The notes: a model not told the origin generated them from the sequence alone. A DNA stretch of 64,000 nucleotides from Galaxea fascicularis (GCA_948470475.1 OX419346.1:377501-441500); one strand, 5' to 3'. Numbered from the stretch's first letter, positions 33,265 to 46,640 are shown. Translations and numbers: made by a program.

Positions 33265-36200
33265 TTACACTCGAGTCACTGGTTTAGCACGATTGGATTT
33301 AGAACCTTTCCTTGTGTATGCACGTAACCTTTCTCGTGCAATCTCAAACTCCTCTAGTCTCTGCGTCAGATCAATTTTCTGATGAATGGCTTGTTTTAGT
33401 AAGTGATTGAGTGTTTTCTTCTCCTCTTCTGATGCCGCACACTTACGCTGCAGCTCGTCGACTTGAACCAAATACTCTTCGCACCTTGTTGCGTACATTC
33501 CACGCAGTGATGCAAATGTGGAAACCTCAGCTTTTAAAGCCTTTAAACTTCTCTTCAGTTGTGCTACCGTCTCTGACTGCACAGCCTTGTCATTCTCATA
33601 ACGACTTTTAAGATTTGCTAGGGCAACCTCATATGTGGACTTGTTAGCTTTAAGAACTGTGCGTAGCGTAGTGATCTGTTCACGCTTCGTTTTCAGCAGG
33701 CTTTGGAGCTTTACAATTTGCTGCTTTTGTGCTTCTGCATCCTCTCCACTGCTGGTTTCGTCATCACTGATGACAACTCGGTACTCCAATGCACGCTGTC
33801 TTGATATCTCAACTGTTTTTTCGACTGCTTGCTTCAAAAACTTCACTTGATCACGCACAGAGCTAATCAGCCTGTAACAGGAATAGGGATCCCCTCTCTC
33901 CATTGTTTCATTTGGGTTTTCACTCCCCATTGGTGACTGACGGACTTCTGCAGCACCTTCCTTGTAATCAGGCTTCAAAGCGTTTGCTTCTAGTTTCTCT
34001 GTCATCTTTGATTTTTCTTGCTTTTCTTTCTTTGCAAACGAGTTGGCTGGGTGATCACCGTTAGCAGAACAGACATGTTTATAAAGCCTCTGCAGATCTT
34101 CACTCACATATTTCAGTTCATCTTGAGTGCAGTTCAGACTCCCTTGTGCATTTCCAGCTAAATCACTCATAGACTTTACATCTTCCTGTAGATTTTTTAT
34201 TAGTTCTTCTGATTCAATTCCTTTATTCTTCAAATTCAACAGTTCCTCTTCGAGTTCCTTGACCCTTTTTGTCAAGAATGATGCCTCATCAGCTTTTGTC
34301 TGAAAACCAGCCAGTTTTGCCCTTAAACTGTCCATCTCACTTTGTAACTCTTTGATTAGAACCTGAGATTTGTTGTCTTTTGTCTGGTAACATTTCAGCA
34401 ATTTCTTCATTTCTTCAAGCTCCTTGAGCTGGTTGTTCACCTCAACACTGATGGCTTCTCCTTCTACAACTGCATCATTGCTGTCATCCAGCGTTTCACA
34501 CAGAATCTTGGCCTCAGTCAAAGTCTGCATAGCATCAAATTCTTCCTTCAGCTTCAAGACATCCTTTTCACGTTTAGCCAGTGCATCAGTCAGTTCATTT
34601 TTCTCGCTACTCAACTGATCTAACTTGTGTGCCATTTCTTTCACTTCTGAAAGCTGAAGTTCTTTCATCAAGTCTTCAACAAGTCCAGGAACTGGTTTAT
34701 ACTCTTCAATAATGCTTTGGATTAATGGGTGTTCAATGACCTCTTGAGTCTTTGGTTTCTCAGGACTGTCCAGTCCAATAAATCTGCTCTCTTCATGCCA
34801 GCTGCTAAGTGTTGATGACTGCTGTTGTCGACTTTCTTGTAGCTCCCTCTGCAGAATTGTGTTACGATCTCTTTGTTCTTTCAATGACTCCAAAGCTTCA
34901 TTGAGCTGTTTCTGATACTGGTCTCTTTTGTCACAAGCAACCTGCAGTTGCAACTGTACTGCTTCCATTTCATCAGTTAAGCTTTTGTTTTCGACTTTCA
35001 ATGACTCAAATTCCACCAAAGAAGATCTGAGGGTAGAGTACTGTTTTTGAAGGTTGATATTTTCTTCCTCAAGCTCGCTGAATTCTTGTATGTGCTTTGA
35101 TTCTCTGTATTTAAGTTCCCTGATTTCATCTCTAAGCAGTCTCTTGCTGTGAGCAAACTGTTCAATTTCTTTTACATAATTGGCCACCTGATTACAGAGA
35201 CGTTCATTTTCAATCAGTGCATCCCTCTCAGCTTTTCTGGCTAGTCGCACATCGCTTTCCAGATCTGTGATTTTATGGAGATAAGAAGCTTCTCTGGACT
35301 CACTCTCCTTGACAAGGCTCTCCTCTCGATCATCACCAAACCGGTTTCTTTTCTCTTGCTCAAGCTTTAGCTGCTCATGGACCTAGAAGGAATGAAAATT
35401 AAGATGGGTTGTTGAGATGACAAGAAAAGTTATGAAAACAAAGCTTGGGTGATAACAGCTCCACAGCACTTAACTAGCCCCCTCTCTGTTTTTTCCCCTA
35501 GATAACACTTTCATCGAATTACAGGTATTAATATTTATTGTGGGTTGTGTGAAATATTTTCTCCAGAAACGTGTGTCTTTGAATACAATGTTTTTGTTGG
35601 TGTATCCAAGGTTGTCACAACCAGGTTGTTGGGCCTCACTAGGCATTGACATTAGACCCATCACACCTGCGAAGAGATGAAGGCTTCAGAGTAAAGGTTA
35701 TTGTTAATGGAACATGGCATCAAGGGCAGGGTTGTCAAACAGATTTTAAGTAGAAGGAGAAGCTAGGAAAGTAAACAGCACTCAGGGGGTAACAACACCA
35801 TTTTCCCCTACATTTTCTCTTTTCACTGGTGAATTGTAGGCAGCCAAACTAGGAAAGTAGCCAGTGATATTGCCAGTTGCTGGTGCTTTTTGACAACCCT
35901 GATCTAAGGGAAGATTGACCTAATGACCCCAGATCAGAAGGAATGAGATGAAGTAATATTAAGTAATGCTATGCTTCCGAGGCAATAGTCCTACTCATTC
36001 AGAGGTGATTTTCTTGTGGTTTCAGACTCCTTCCAGAACTTTGACTATTAAGGTAGTGATGGTAGCAAAAAATACATATTAATAAGTCCTGAAAGAGTGT
36101 ATTTTGCTTGAAGTATTCCTCAGGGAATGGAGTTCTGACAGGTACCAACTACACATCCTGATTTCCACAACTCTCTGAAAATTGACTCTTAAAGGAACCA

Positions 36201-37982
36201 AGAAACACAAAAATGATAGAGAAATTAAGATCACAGTTACATCATCAAGAACTTGGAATTTCAAAAAAAAAATATTCAAACTTCCAAACGTATGCCTGTC
36301 AAAGTTTGTTGTCATGGAAACATGACTGTATGACTGTAGTTAAGAATGTATGAAGTAATGTATGAAGTTTTAAAGAGAGTGGCTGTAAATTAAAAGGACT
36401 GCTTTAATAAATCTGTTTGCTTGTGTTCCCAGGGAGGGTTAATATAAATGTATGACTGCAATTGTAAATAAGAGCATAATTCTGCTTTCCTCATTGAGCC
36501 TAGTGTTTTTATTCACAATATATGCCCCTCTCAGTTGCCACTATGCATCAAACAACACACAGTGTATATAAATATTGGTAAAACATCCAACTGGATGCTG
36601 GAGCCCCATTTTTATCTCTACCATTGAGGGCAAGACTGTGCTCAAAAAAAAAATTGTGGGATGCCCAAAATGTCTAAAACTTCATATCCAGGGAACCCAG
36701 CATATAAGTCTGGTGCTAAAACTAATATTTCCTGGTTGCTAAAAGGTAACAGCAAACCAGGGGCAACCGGTGCCACTAGAGCACTGAGTCAGCCCTTATG
36801 GGACAAACAAATTTTACTCCTAAAAATTAACTTGTCCATGCTATGCCTGGAGGGAGACCAGATGAGAGAGATTTGATCTCTTTTTCCTCTGTGTTGGGTA
36901 CAATACAACACTTAAGTGTGAATACCATACACCTTTGAAAAGGAAATGAATCAACTGAACCAATGAAATTTGATCTTACTTCGCCTGTCTTTTGGACCAT
37001 TATAAATGGCCTACATGTGTAAACATTCTTCAAAAGTGAATAGCTCCCCCTTCCCCACCCCTCCTATCTTCCCCTTCTCCACCAAACAAAGATTCTAATA
37101 GAGGTACATATCAACAGTCAAGAATAAAGAAAATCACTTTTCTGGAAGAAACTGATTGTAGAACTCTACCAGGACCAAAAAATGAGTGGACACAGTAACT
37201 TAGGGGCAATATTAGCAGGGTTGTAAGATATGGCTCCTCTGTATTGACTATGTACAGTGTCTTTCTTTGAATTTTTTAAATTTTTGGAAAGAATTACCTG
37301 GCTATAAAAATAACGATAAAAGAAAATCTTAAGAATAGTTTTAAGTTTATAATCCTTAAATTAGACAGAAGAGCTGAAACTGGACGCACTATAAACAAGC
37401 ATATTCCGCGGATCGTCCACGTCACGATATACCTGAAATTGTTTAGGAAATTTTAAATATCGAGTTGCTATTATTGACGCCGTCTTTTTGGCAAAATAGA
37501 TTGAAATTATTTTCAAAATGTTTCAGACATATAATCTACCACTTTCACGGCATCAGTCTATCAGCAAGTGGGACTTTCCAGTTGTGAAGTTGCTAGACCA
37601 TGCATGTAATCTTATTTATTGGCACACAACATATTTACAAAAACTTGCGAGTGATAAATTATTCAATTACAAGGTATTTATAGAGCTTTGTTAAGTTTTC
37701 TACGATCTTAAACTCTGATCTCAATCAAATAAAGGAAATCAAAACATAAAGGTTCCCAGTGGATAAGAAAAACGATTGAATATTCACCTCTCTCAAACAT
37801 TCTAGTTCTTGCTTGTTCGCTTCCAGGGAAGTTTCGAGTTCATCATACTGTTCTTGTAACCTCTGTTTCTCTTCCAACACTGCCAGCCCATATTCAGCCG
37901 CTTGCACTTTTTCCAAGCAGGCTTGTTGTAGCTCACTACTCAGCCGATCTACTTCGCTTTTCAGCTGGTCGATCGTGCTCAT
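33265..37982 (-). CDS. BICD: Bicaudal-D family dynein adaptor
   Basis: Two coding exons, 37788-37982 (65 codons) and 33265-35382 (705 codons plus TAA), joined in phase 0: 770 aa against about 820-970 in vertebrate BICD1/2. Almost wholly coiled coil with heptads. The N-terminus (LKSEVDRLSSELQQACLEK, AAEYGLAVLEEKQRLQEQY) carries the AAxxGxxLL-type light-intermediate-chain-binding box of BICD adaptors. The C-terminal third (SVRDQVKFLKQAVEKT; KSTYEVALANLKSRYENDK; FASLRGMYATRCEEYLVQVD; EEFEIARERLRAYTR) matches the conserved cargo domain that binds Rab6/Egalitarian-type partners. It recruits dynein-dynactin to vesicles, RNPs and the Golgi. The protein ends VTRV, a class I PDZ-ligand pattern. The 2.4-kb intron holds a MITE. 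Start is the first ATG, 270 bp from the divergent ARL8 start. Confidence 0.95.
35727..35901. mobile_element. MITE-like repeat in BICD intron
   Basis: Inverted ends CAGGGTTGTCAAAC and TTTTTGACAACCCTG, with mirrored CTAGGAAAGTA units inside. About 175 bp. Confidence 0.55.
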
Positions 37983-38252
37983 TTTCGCTTCTGCGGAGAA
38001 GCGTCAACGGGACAACAACCACTTTGTCTCCATGTTGAATTTGAATTGTTATGAGCCGCTGAAATGAGAGAAATGCACGATTTAGTCAGCCTCATTATGG
38101 AGTAGAGGCTTTGTTTGGTACCCAGATTTCCAAGTTTGACTTAGCGCGCAATGCCATCTGGTATGGTTCATCATGTGACAGGTCAAAGAAGTAAAAGAGG
38201 ACTCTGAAATTTGCACGTTCTTGTTTTGTTGCACATTTCTTAATTTGCGAAG
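37983..38252. promoter_or_regulatory. Putative bidirectional promoter, BICD / ARL8
   Basis: Only 270 bp separate the two divergent start codons, so both core promoters and leaders must share this interval unless distant leader exons exist. No clear TATA box is seen. Calling it a promoter is inference from arrangement. Confidence 0.6.
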
Positions 38253-41200
38253 ATGTTGGCGTTTTTCAGGAGTATATTAGACTGGATAAAGAGTTTATTT
38301 TGGAAGGAGGAGATGGAACTGACGCTCGTAGGCTTGCAGTATTCTGGCAAGACGACTTTTGTAAATGTTATCGCGGTAAGTACACGGTCAAATTGACCAC
38401 TGGTTGATTTCGTGAAAGTTCGCCTTCTATTTCCGTTTGTTGTTGAACATAAAATTTATCGAACAGCTTAGTTAAGAACTTAACATTCACTACCTCGAAC
38501 TTGTTATGAGGCTGAACTTGCACGAACTTGTGAATGACTCCTGTTATCGAGGGCTGTACGTAAAGTTATAAAGTGCAATTACCGCTTAAATGCTTTAGGG
38601 TAAGTGCGTACTCTGACATTTAAACAATAACCTCGTCGTGTTGCTTTAGAATCCTTACTTAACGTGAGCATTTGTTAAGAAGAAACCATTTATGTCAAGA
38701 CTTAATCTGTGTGTTGCTCAACTCTTGGGAAGATGAAACGTGAATTGTATAATGAATTGTCATAAAACCGATCAGTTGTACATTTATTGAGAAGTAGTGT
38801 ACAACTATACATCAAAGAGTTAAATTTCATATGCTAAATCTCATTAAAAGTCCAATATTGGCCCAAGTCTACGTAGACACTTGATGTGCCCATATGAAAG
38901 GCACTTTTGCAAAGTCCATGGAAATCGAAACTGCTTTTGAGAAGATTGGAGTAGTCAAAAAAGCATGGCTTGGTGATAGACATTGTGACCCATAGGTATT
39001 AGCTCATGTGCTGATCACTCGAATCCATTCTTCCAGTGATCTAGATACCAGACTGAACTGAATAAGGTTATTATGACTTGTATCCTCTCTTTACAATAAC
39101 TTTTTAGTTATCACAATTAATTTAAAACCATGATCAAATGAGATCAACTACATTGTAGACAAGGACATGAATTTCTCCAAATTGTATAACCCAAAGTCCA
39201 CTTCTCCTCCATAAGGCTATATACTCCTTTGTCTAGATTTCACTAAAATGATTAAAAACATTCATCAGGTTGCTGCTAGCTAGTTCAGATGGCTATTTCA
39301 AAAATTGTTTTATATTTAATTTGTAGAAGAAATAGGAATCTGTTTTTCAGTGATTATATTGTAAACATATCCCAGTGGGCAGCCATGATGTTTTATCTAC
39401 ATAATGGTGCAGGATGAAGCTGGTCTGCAAAGTGAATATAGTTGGTATTCTTGAAATCTTGCATCTGAAGACATTATGACATCCAAACAGCCAATAGGCT
39501 GCACTGTGTTCGTTTTATAACCTTCTGTTAATCCATAAATTTCTTCAACATGAGTGTTTTATTGAGACAAAAGACAATACAAGTGGATGGTGATTGTCCA
39601 AGTGTAATAATATTATAACATATGTGGTAAAATAACTGCAAGATACCAGGTTGAAATAGTGAAGGCTTTAAGATGACATGTTTTCTGGTCAAAACAACTG
39701 TTTGACTGTTGTCACATTTTGATGAGGGTTATTGTCTGATCACTGATACACACAATTATCTAGAGGTTTGGAAGAACCTAAAACAGTGGTAGGAAGTTAC
39801 ACTGTAAGCCCCAGCTCGTTTTTTGCAGCATTTTCCCATTCTCTTTACTTCATATGCTCCTGGATTGTTGAAACTTGTGTACTGGCAACTTATACAGAAC
39901 TTACTTAGAGCTATTAAATCCAAAACTAAACTGTCCTAAAATAATATCAAATTGAATATTCAAGAAAAGTTATCAAACATCCATTTCTTCCATTTCTTCA
40001 GTCAGGTCAGTTTAGTGAAGACATGATACCAACAGTTGGTTTTAATATGAGAAAGGTTACCAAAGGCAATGTCACTATAAAGGTAAGATACAATGAAACA
40101 CTTTTGTTTTTGAGAAGCATATCAATGGTAGAGGACTGAGAAATTTCATGTTACTGTGTTTGTTAGGTATGGGACATTGGAGGTCAACCCCGCTTTAGGA
40201 GCATGTGGGAGAGATATTGTAGAGGTGTAAACTGTATTGTGTAAGTATAAGAATGTTATAGTTGAACAATACACTGTCACTGTTTAGAGTAGCTATCGCT
40301 CAAACTAAAAATATATATAGGGAAAATCCTCAGCCCATAGCCCTTTGTGAGAACCCTGTATATGTTGTGACATAAATTTGTTTTTGGTTTAACATTTTTT
40401 GAACCAATTTTGTTTTTATTTTTGTTTGTGTCAACTTCATGACCATAAATTATCTGAAACAAAGGTGAACTGGTTAAAAAAAAGTAAACCACAAGATATT
40501 CACGTCTTGAGAACTACTGCATAGGGTTGGACATTAACACTTAAACCTGCTAATGTCTAAAGTGTCAGGCGAGCGCAAATTATCGATCACTCACCCGTTT
40601 TGGGAGTGCAATTTTCGTCGCCAAAAAATTATTTAAACAATAAATTTCAAAATAATTGGGGGAGAAGGGATGGCACAGTGGTGAGAGCACTCGCCTCCCA
40701 TCATTAGTGGTGGGTTCGATTCCCGGGCTTGGCGCCATATGTGGGTTGAGTTTGTTGTTGGTTCTCTTCTCTGCTCTGAGAGGTTTTTCTCCGGGTACTC
40801 TGGTTTTCCCCTCTCCCCCAAAACTCCAATTCGATTTGGATGCACGGACATCTTGGAACAAGTTCTCTTGAGCTCTTTGGTGTTCTGTGGGTAAACAAAT
40901 TACATTTACATTTTACTTGCCATTTTGCTGAGAAAATCCCTAAACATAAACATTCCATTTGTATTTTGCAACGTTTTACATTCCAAACTGTCTAATACAT
41001 AATTTGGCACTCAAAGGCAACATAATATAATGTGGCCTCCTCCTAGTGATAATTACATAACACATAAAGTTATACTGCTGGTCACTATAGAGCCATCAGC
41101 GATCACCGCTCTCGAGAAGAATAGACACGTTTACTTGTAAACTCTATGGATCTCACAAAGATTCCTCAATAAAAAACTATTTGAAATAATTATAAAGTAA

Positions 41201-42656
41201 GTGCCTTTCTTGTGTTTTCATGGGGTTTAAGGTCTTTAAAATATAATTTTTCTTTGAAGTAATAATCCTCTGTCTGCCACGTGCTGGACGACGTTGTGAT
41301 GGGGGGTAAACTTTTGGGCAAGTGGTCCAGGCGAGTGCATTTTGAGGGTCACTTGCCCAAATGTCGAGTGCTCTCAAAATTAAGTGTCCAACCCTGCTTC
41401 AGCTTTGGTAGTGGTAAAAGTATGAATAATACTTGAGCCAGAAACTCAGGAGTGGCAAAAAAGTTGCAAATTTCTTTGGGTTATAATAATAACTTTATTT
41501 AAGTCTCAAATCATTCTAGCTGAACATGAGTGCTCTACTAATTGGGGAGACTGTAAATCAAATAAACTCTAAATTAAATCAAATGTTGGGTTTTAAGGAG
41601 AGGGGGAAACCGGAGTACCCGGAGAAAAACCTCTCGGAGCAGAGTAGAGAACCAACAAACTCAGCCCACTTGTGACGTCAAGTCTGGGAATCGAACCCGA
41701 GACACATTGGTGGAAGACGAGCGCTCTCACCACTGTGCCAACCCTTATTACAGAAAAAATCCACACCTCCCTGATGGATGGGCACAATTTATATTCTTTG
41801 TTCTTTTTAGGTACATGGTGGATGCTGCAGATCATGAAAAATTAGAAGCTTCAAGAAATGAGCTTCATGGACTCTTAGAGAAGCCACAGTTAGCCGGCAT
41901 TCCAGTATGTACATGAATGCAACCCACTGCTAATGTTTGGCCACAATGACAACATTGTCATTTGTTTAGAATGATTCCTTAATTTCCATTTGCAAGTGAA
42001 TCTCAGAGAAAGGGAGGATTGGCATTAAATTTATATACAAAAGGCTGACATTACTGAGTGTTCACCATTATCAAGTCAAAGCCAATCCAAATCTGGATAC
42101 TCCTTTAATCAAGACATTTCCTAACAATTATTACAATTATTGTTAAATCATATTTTTGTTTGGTTCTCCTTTAGGTTTTAGTTCTTGGAAACAAAAAGGA
42201 TCTGCCGAATGCCCTAGATGAAAAAGAGTTGGTGGAGAGATTGTAAGCATGCTTTTTGCTCTCACATTTGGTCACCATTTAAATATATAATTATTAATAT
42301 TGTTCAATAGATGCTCTTTTCTTGGCTTATTACTTCAACAAAATTCTTGTTTGATTCACTCAGGAATCTGGCATCTATCCAAGATAGAGAAATTTGCTGT
42401 TATTCCATTTCTTGTAAAGAAAAGGAGAACATTGGTATGTATAACTTTTACCATACCAGACTAACAGAAGCCATCCTTTTGAGTCTTCAGCATTTTTGTA
42501 GATACTTTACAAAGGGTTTGAAAATGAAGTTGTTTGCGTGTGTAGATGTGCAGTCAACTGCTCAAACTGCTCAATAATTTTTGTTTTTTGATTATATTTT
42601 CTCCTTTAGATATTACCCTCCAGTGGTTAATCCAACATTCCAAGTCACGAGGTTGA
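38253..42656 (+). CDS. ARL8: ARL8 small GTPase
   Basis: Seven exons: 38253-38375, 40002-40082, 40167-40240, 41811-41904, 42175-42242, 42364-42434, 42610-42656; all borders AG/GT and in phase, giving 185 aa (human ARL8A/B 186). G motifs: P-loop GLQYSGKTT (27-35), switch I Thr in PTVGFNM, WDIGGQ (70-75), NKKD (130-133), SCK near 163. The N-terminus starts [20 protein letters not shown], an amphipathic helix without Gly2, as in ARL8, which attaches to lysosomes through N-terminal acetylation rather than myristate. It links lysosomes and synaptic-vesicle precursors to kinesins through effectors such as SKIP/PLEKHM2. Intron 3 (1.57 kb) contains two SINEs in opposite orientation. Confidence 0.97.
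40662..40885 (+). repeat. tRNA-derived SINE (third family), plus copy
   Basis: Head GGCACAGTGGTGAGAGCACT with B box GGTGGGTTCGATTCCCGG, followed by the body TTTTTCTCCGGGTACTCTGG-TTTTCCCC. Lies in ARL8 intron 3. Right end approximate. Confidence 0.75.
41597..41748 (-). repeat. tRNA-derived SINE (third family), minus copy
   Basis: Reverse complement carries the same head (GGCACAGTGGTGAGAGCGCT, B box GGGTTCGATTCCC) and body (TTTTTCTCCGGGTACTCCGG) as the copy at 40662. Same ARL8 intron, opposite orientation, 0.7 kb apart. Confidence 0.75.
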
Positions 42657-44538
42657 TGCTCTGACAAGCTAATTTACCATAAAGACTAGGACTTAATATG
42701 AAGTGAATACAAGACAGTCCACTTAGTAGTGAGATTTATGGAACTTGAAAAGTACTTTTCTATGCGTAAATTCTGAAGCATGTGCACTGGAAGGCAGGTT
42801 GCCTTCCTTTCCTGCCCATGAAATGTGATTATAGAGATTTTCTACAGGGATTAAGCCTGCATTTTACTAACAACTTAAATACCCGAGTTCATAATCTTGT
42901 CATAGTGAAACAAATGCTATTCAGACTTAAGGGAAAGTAGAAAAAGATTGTGTCCATATGGTTTTGCTATGGGCCAACACCCTTGGACCTGTAATAATTT
43001 ATTGTTAGAGCCTTGTGGGTGGAGATTTAAGGGCACTGTGCAGTTTCTAATATTTGAATGCATTTGTAGCTAGCACCCACTTTGATGCTGTATTTGTTTT
43101 AGGCAGTTGCAGAAAAGGGTTTGCCAGTGTCCAGCCATATAAGAAAGAGATATTACTGTTGGCACACTGAGTCTTGGCTATTTAAAAGAAGCTTGTTCCA
43201 TAAAGTTTGAGTTAGAGGGTTCATTGTTACCGGTTTGCTTTTTACCACCATGTGCCTACAGTCTCCAGATCTCACTGCTTGTATTAAGTAGAACATCCTA
43301 TACAACTCACTATTCAACATGGTACCCATTGTCAATGTGAACTTTTTTTGAAATCCCATAAAGTTTTGTCTTGTGCATGACAACACCAGGAAGTGAATTG
43401 AATGTATGTAGTCTTAGATCAGAAGCCATTATTCTTTTCATTGTGCAACCCAATTAAGGCAACGACCTTGGCAGGATGCCAGTTTGGCTGGTGAACAACA
43501 CTATCATATCAGACGTTAAGGTGAAAGAGTTGTTTTAGTTTCGTCCACTCCCAGAAATGACCAGCATCAATAGAAATCAATTGACAACAGTATCTTGCGA
43601 GGTAAACACTGTTATCCATAAATGAACTTGGATATAAAAATAGATTATTTTATTCTTTTCTTAAGTATTGTATTGGTTTATAATAAATTAAGTAAGATGG
43701 TTGAAACTGCTCTGAACTTTTCTCCAAATGACACTTAAAATGTGGCAACCTCTCTCTGATCATATCTCATTTATGGACTGGCAGGTAGTTATGAATGTGG
43801 GAGGAGTGTGCTGTACTTTTGGTTATTTTTTTTTAATCAAGAGGCCAACATTCATATTGTTATTAACATAAAATTTGAAATCTACAGTAGGTATTGTTAC
43901 CTCCTCCGATCCTTCTTTCTCTTGATCAAACAGCTTATCTTTATTTTAGGGTCGTAAATCCAAAGAGGGTTCATATTAAAAAAAGTAGACCAGGTTGAGG
44001 GCTACAGTCTTTGAGTTTGCAGATTCTAACAATCTGCAGGTAAAGGGTGGGATCCCAAGCTTCTGCCTCTTTCGCTAACAAGTGTGAACAACGACCACTT
44101 TTCCTTTCAACCTTTATTCATTATTTTGTAGTCACATGCACAGAGCCAACTTCAGAAATCAAAGAACATCTCACAAATAAATGAAATTCTCAACAACTTA
44201 ATACACTGAAGGAAGTGCTTTCCAGCTTTGCTATCCGTCAATCCCAAAAGGATAAGTATCTTTCAAGTTACTAGCAAAAAAAGTCAAAGTTGAGTATCTC
44301 AACTGCATAGTCATTTCTACTCGAATGTCGAGAAAAGGAATCTGACCTATTTAACACGTGATTTTGGACTAAGATCGAGTAGTCAAATTCTTGTGTGTAA
44401 AACAATACATTTTACCCTTCTTTTTTGACTGATACTTTCTTACAAATATCGTGGGGAAAAATAACGCTCCTTCTCATCAACTGCTAGATAAAGATATATT
44501 TTTGAACAATAAGAAATCAGAAAAAATTTGTTGCCTAA

Positions 44539-45127
44539 GGCCCTGTTAAACTTAATGATTTTTCGACGAAAAAAGTCGCACGTTAAAAAGTTTACGCGTA
44601 ACGTCTTGTGCAGCTCATATTTGGGTGACTTTATTATATATTGTTCATTTACTTGTCAAAATTTAGGTGATTCTGAATCAACAACATAATAATTATGCAA
44701 TGGAAACCGTTATCAATCACCTTTGCATTCAGCGCAGATCGTGGAACGCAGAGAAGTCCCAACGAAATGTCCTCCTTCGGGCCCCAGTTAGATTTATTGT
44801 ACACTATCTGAGGCGAATCAAATTTCGGGGCCTGTAGACCGCGGAATTTGCGGTGGATAGCGAAGAATTGAAAATCAAAGGCCTTTGATTTCACGTTGTA
44901 CTTGTGATGAATGTGATTAAAAAAGGTTGAAATAAAACCAAAACAACACTGCTGCATCTCGTACACCGCAAAATTAAGTTTCTTTTTCTTTCACTCTGTG
45001 GTATGGGCGTTCGCAAACAAATTACAAGGCCCATACCACATGGATTATTGTCACGAGATATTTAGCACAATAATTCCACTTATTTGCTACACAGTTTGAG
45101 CGAAAAACTGTTAGGTATAACAGGGCC
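44539..45127. mobile_element. Possible MITE with GGCCCTGTTA ends
   Basis: Short inverted ends GGCCCTGTTA and TAACAGGGCC bound about 590 bp. No transposase. Target duplication not clear. Confidence 0.45.
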
Positions 45128-45693
45128 ATAAGACTTAAAATTTATTTTAAAATAACACCTCAAAACATTTCAAGTGAAAAACATACTTTTGTCAATAAAT
45201 TAGTAAATTCAATAAAAGCTTCTTTTTCCACTGATAGAAACGAAAATGAACTTCCGCCTGAAGGAGAGGGCCCGAAACAGTTTGTATCGACTGCCAAAGC
45301 TATGCGCCTATTTGGAAAAAACCTGATGCAAATTGTTCTTATCATTCTGAGAAAACAAAATCTCCTGGCACCAGAAACGTTTTTGCGTTTGACTTTCGTC
45401 CACAGTCATAAAACGACTTTTCGATTACCACATGGGAAACATTTGAAACGGCATATTCCTAATGTAAGATGGACAAAGAAAATGGGACTTTCCAAAACTG
45501 TCAACTCTATTTTGTGCGCAAGAACGCCATTTTTGGATAGAATGATCGGAAAACTGAAATTAAAAGTTCCACTTCGAAATATTCTGTAATAGTTTGGAGG
45601 GAGAAAACGATGTGGGAGCAACGCTAGTGTGTAACGAAACCTTGTCTGTTCTCTCTACGAAAAATACGCAAACCTGCCTGGGTGCCTCGGACT

Positions 45694-45866
45694 TAGGCCA
45701 TTTCCGAGTTCATGTCTGCCTCCTCTTCAAAGCGAGTCTAAGTGCGAAGTTTTTGTTATGAAAATTAGTTTTCATTCACATGTAAAATAGAACTAATTAC
45801 CATCACAAAAACTTCGCACTTTACTCGCTTTGAAGAGGAGGCAGACATGAACTCGGAAATGGCCTA
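45694..45866. mobile_element. Palindromic MITE, TA-GGCC family, copy A
   Basis: Nearly full-length foldback: left arm TAGGCCATTTCCGAGTTCAT and so on through GAGGCAGA/TCTGCCTC, mirrored exactly at right to GGCCTA. TA at both tips fits a TA target duplication (Tc1/mariner-like). Copy B at 55538-55711 carries the same loop in the opposite orientation. Confidence 0.8.
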
Positions 45867-46236
45867 TTAAGCTTAAACAATTTCAAAAATACTTACCTAA
45901 AAACATCAAACTTATAAAGTTTACTTTAGGCAATGGTACTGGACTACAAGTCTTAAAAGGAGGAAGACACATATAGAATGATCAGATTCTCTGATAAAAG
46001 GACTAACGCAGACTCAAATCTTCGCATTTTCAAAACCTTTAAGTTCTCATTAAGAGCTTCAAATCTCTGGCGCTTCGTTTTCAACTTTTTAGTTAAAGCG
46101 GCTTTCAATAAAAGTAATACTTGATTATTCTGACCAATCAGCACAGACTTACACAGTCCATATTCATGGGCTTGTACTAGGAAAAGGAAAGGAATATTTC
46201 TCTTTTAAAGTCGGGAAAATTCTGGCGTCCAAATAT

Positions 46237-46548
46237 TAGGGATCTTATGAAACGGCGACGGCAACGAAACCGTCATTTCAAAATACAACTTTTCGTTTTT
46301 GCATGTTTCGCGATTACTCCAATTTGTTTAAAATGAAAAATGCTGGCGAGCTGTCCTGGTTCTATATCACTGTAAACCATGTTAAAGCAAAGAAAATGAA
46401 TGAAAAACTTGTCATACGCTCATGCTCTCGAGAAATTTGGTCATTTCACGTTGTTGTTTCGCAGAGGACGGCAAAGAAATGTACCAAAATGTAAAATGCA
46501 CGTGTTGTGACGTTTTCGTTGCCGTCGTCCTTTCTAAAAAGCTCCCTA
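46237..46548. mobile_element. MITE-like repeat near MTMR14 3' end
   Basis: Left GGCGACGGCAACGAAA is mirrored at right as TTTTCGTTGCCGTCGTCC; outer AGGGATCTTATGAAA against TTTCTAAAAAGCTCCCT. About 310 bp, non-coding despite a 63-codon ORF. Confidence 0.65.
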
Positions 46549-46640
46549 TTTACGGCATTGCGCGCGTTGCGTGCGTGTGAGTGTGAGGGGAGGGCGTGGG
46601 GGAGAAGACGGGTCATTTAGGTGTAATTGAATTTAAGTGT

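Larger units (their letters stand above)
42657..46640. other. Convergent intergenic region between ARL8 and MTMR14
   Basis: ARL8 3' UTR probably occupies the left part; AATAAA at 43682-43687 is one possible poly(A) signal. Three palindromic elements lie at 44539-45127, 45694-45866 and 46237-46548. The ORF at 45302-45589 has no recognisable domain or splice context. Confidence 0.45.

Noticed and set aside
40240..41811. Extra ARL8 exon within intron 3
   Set aside because: Exons 3 and 4 join in phase and give continuous ARL8 sequence; the intron contains only SINEs.
45302..45589. 95-codon basic plus-strand ORF
   Set aside because: No recognisable domain, no splice context, and it lies among MITEs; chance is more likely.
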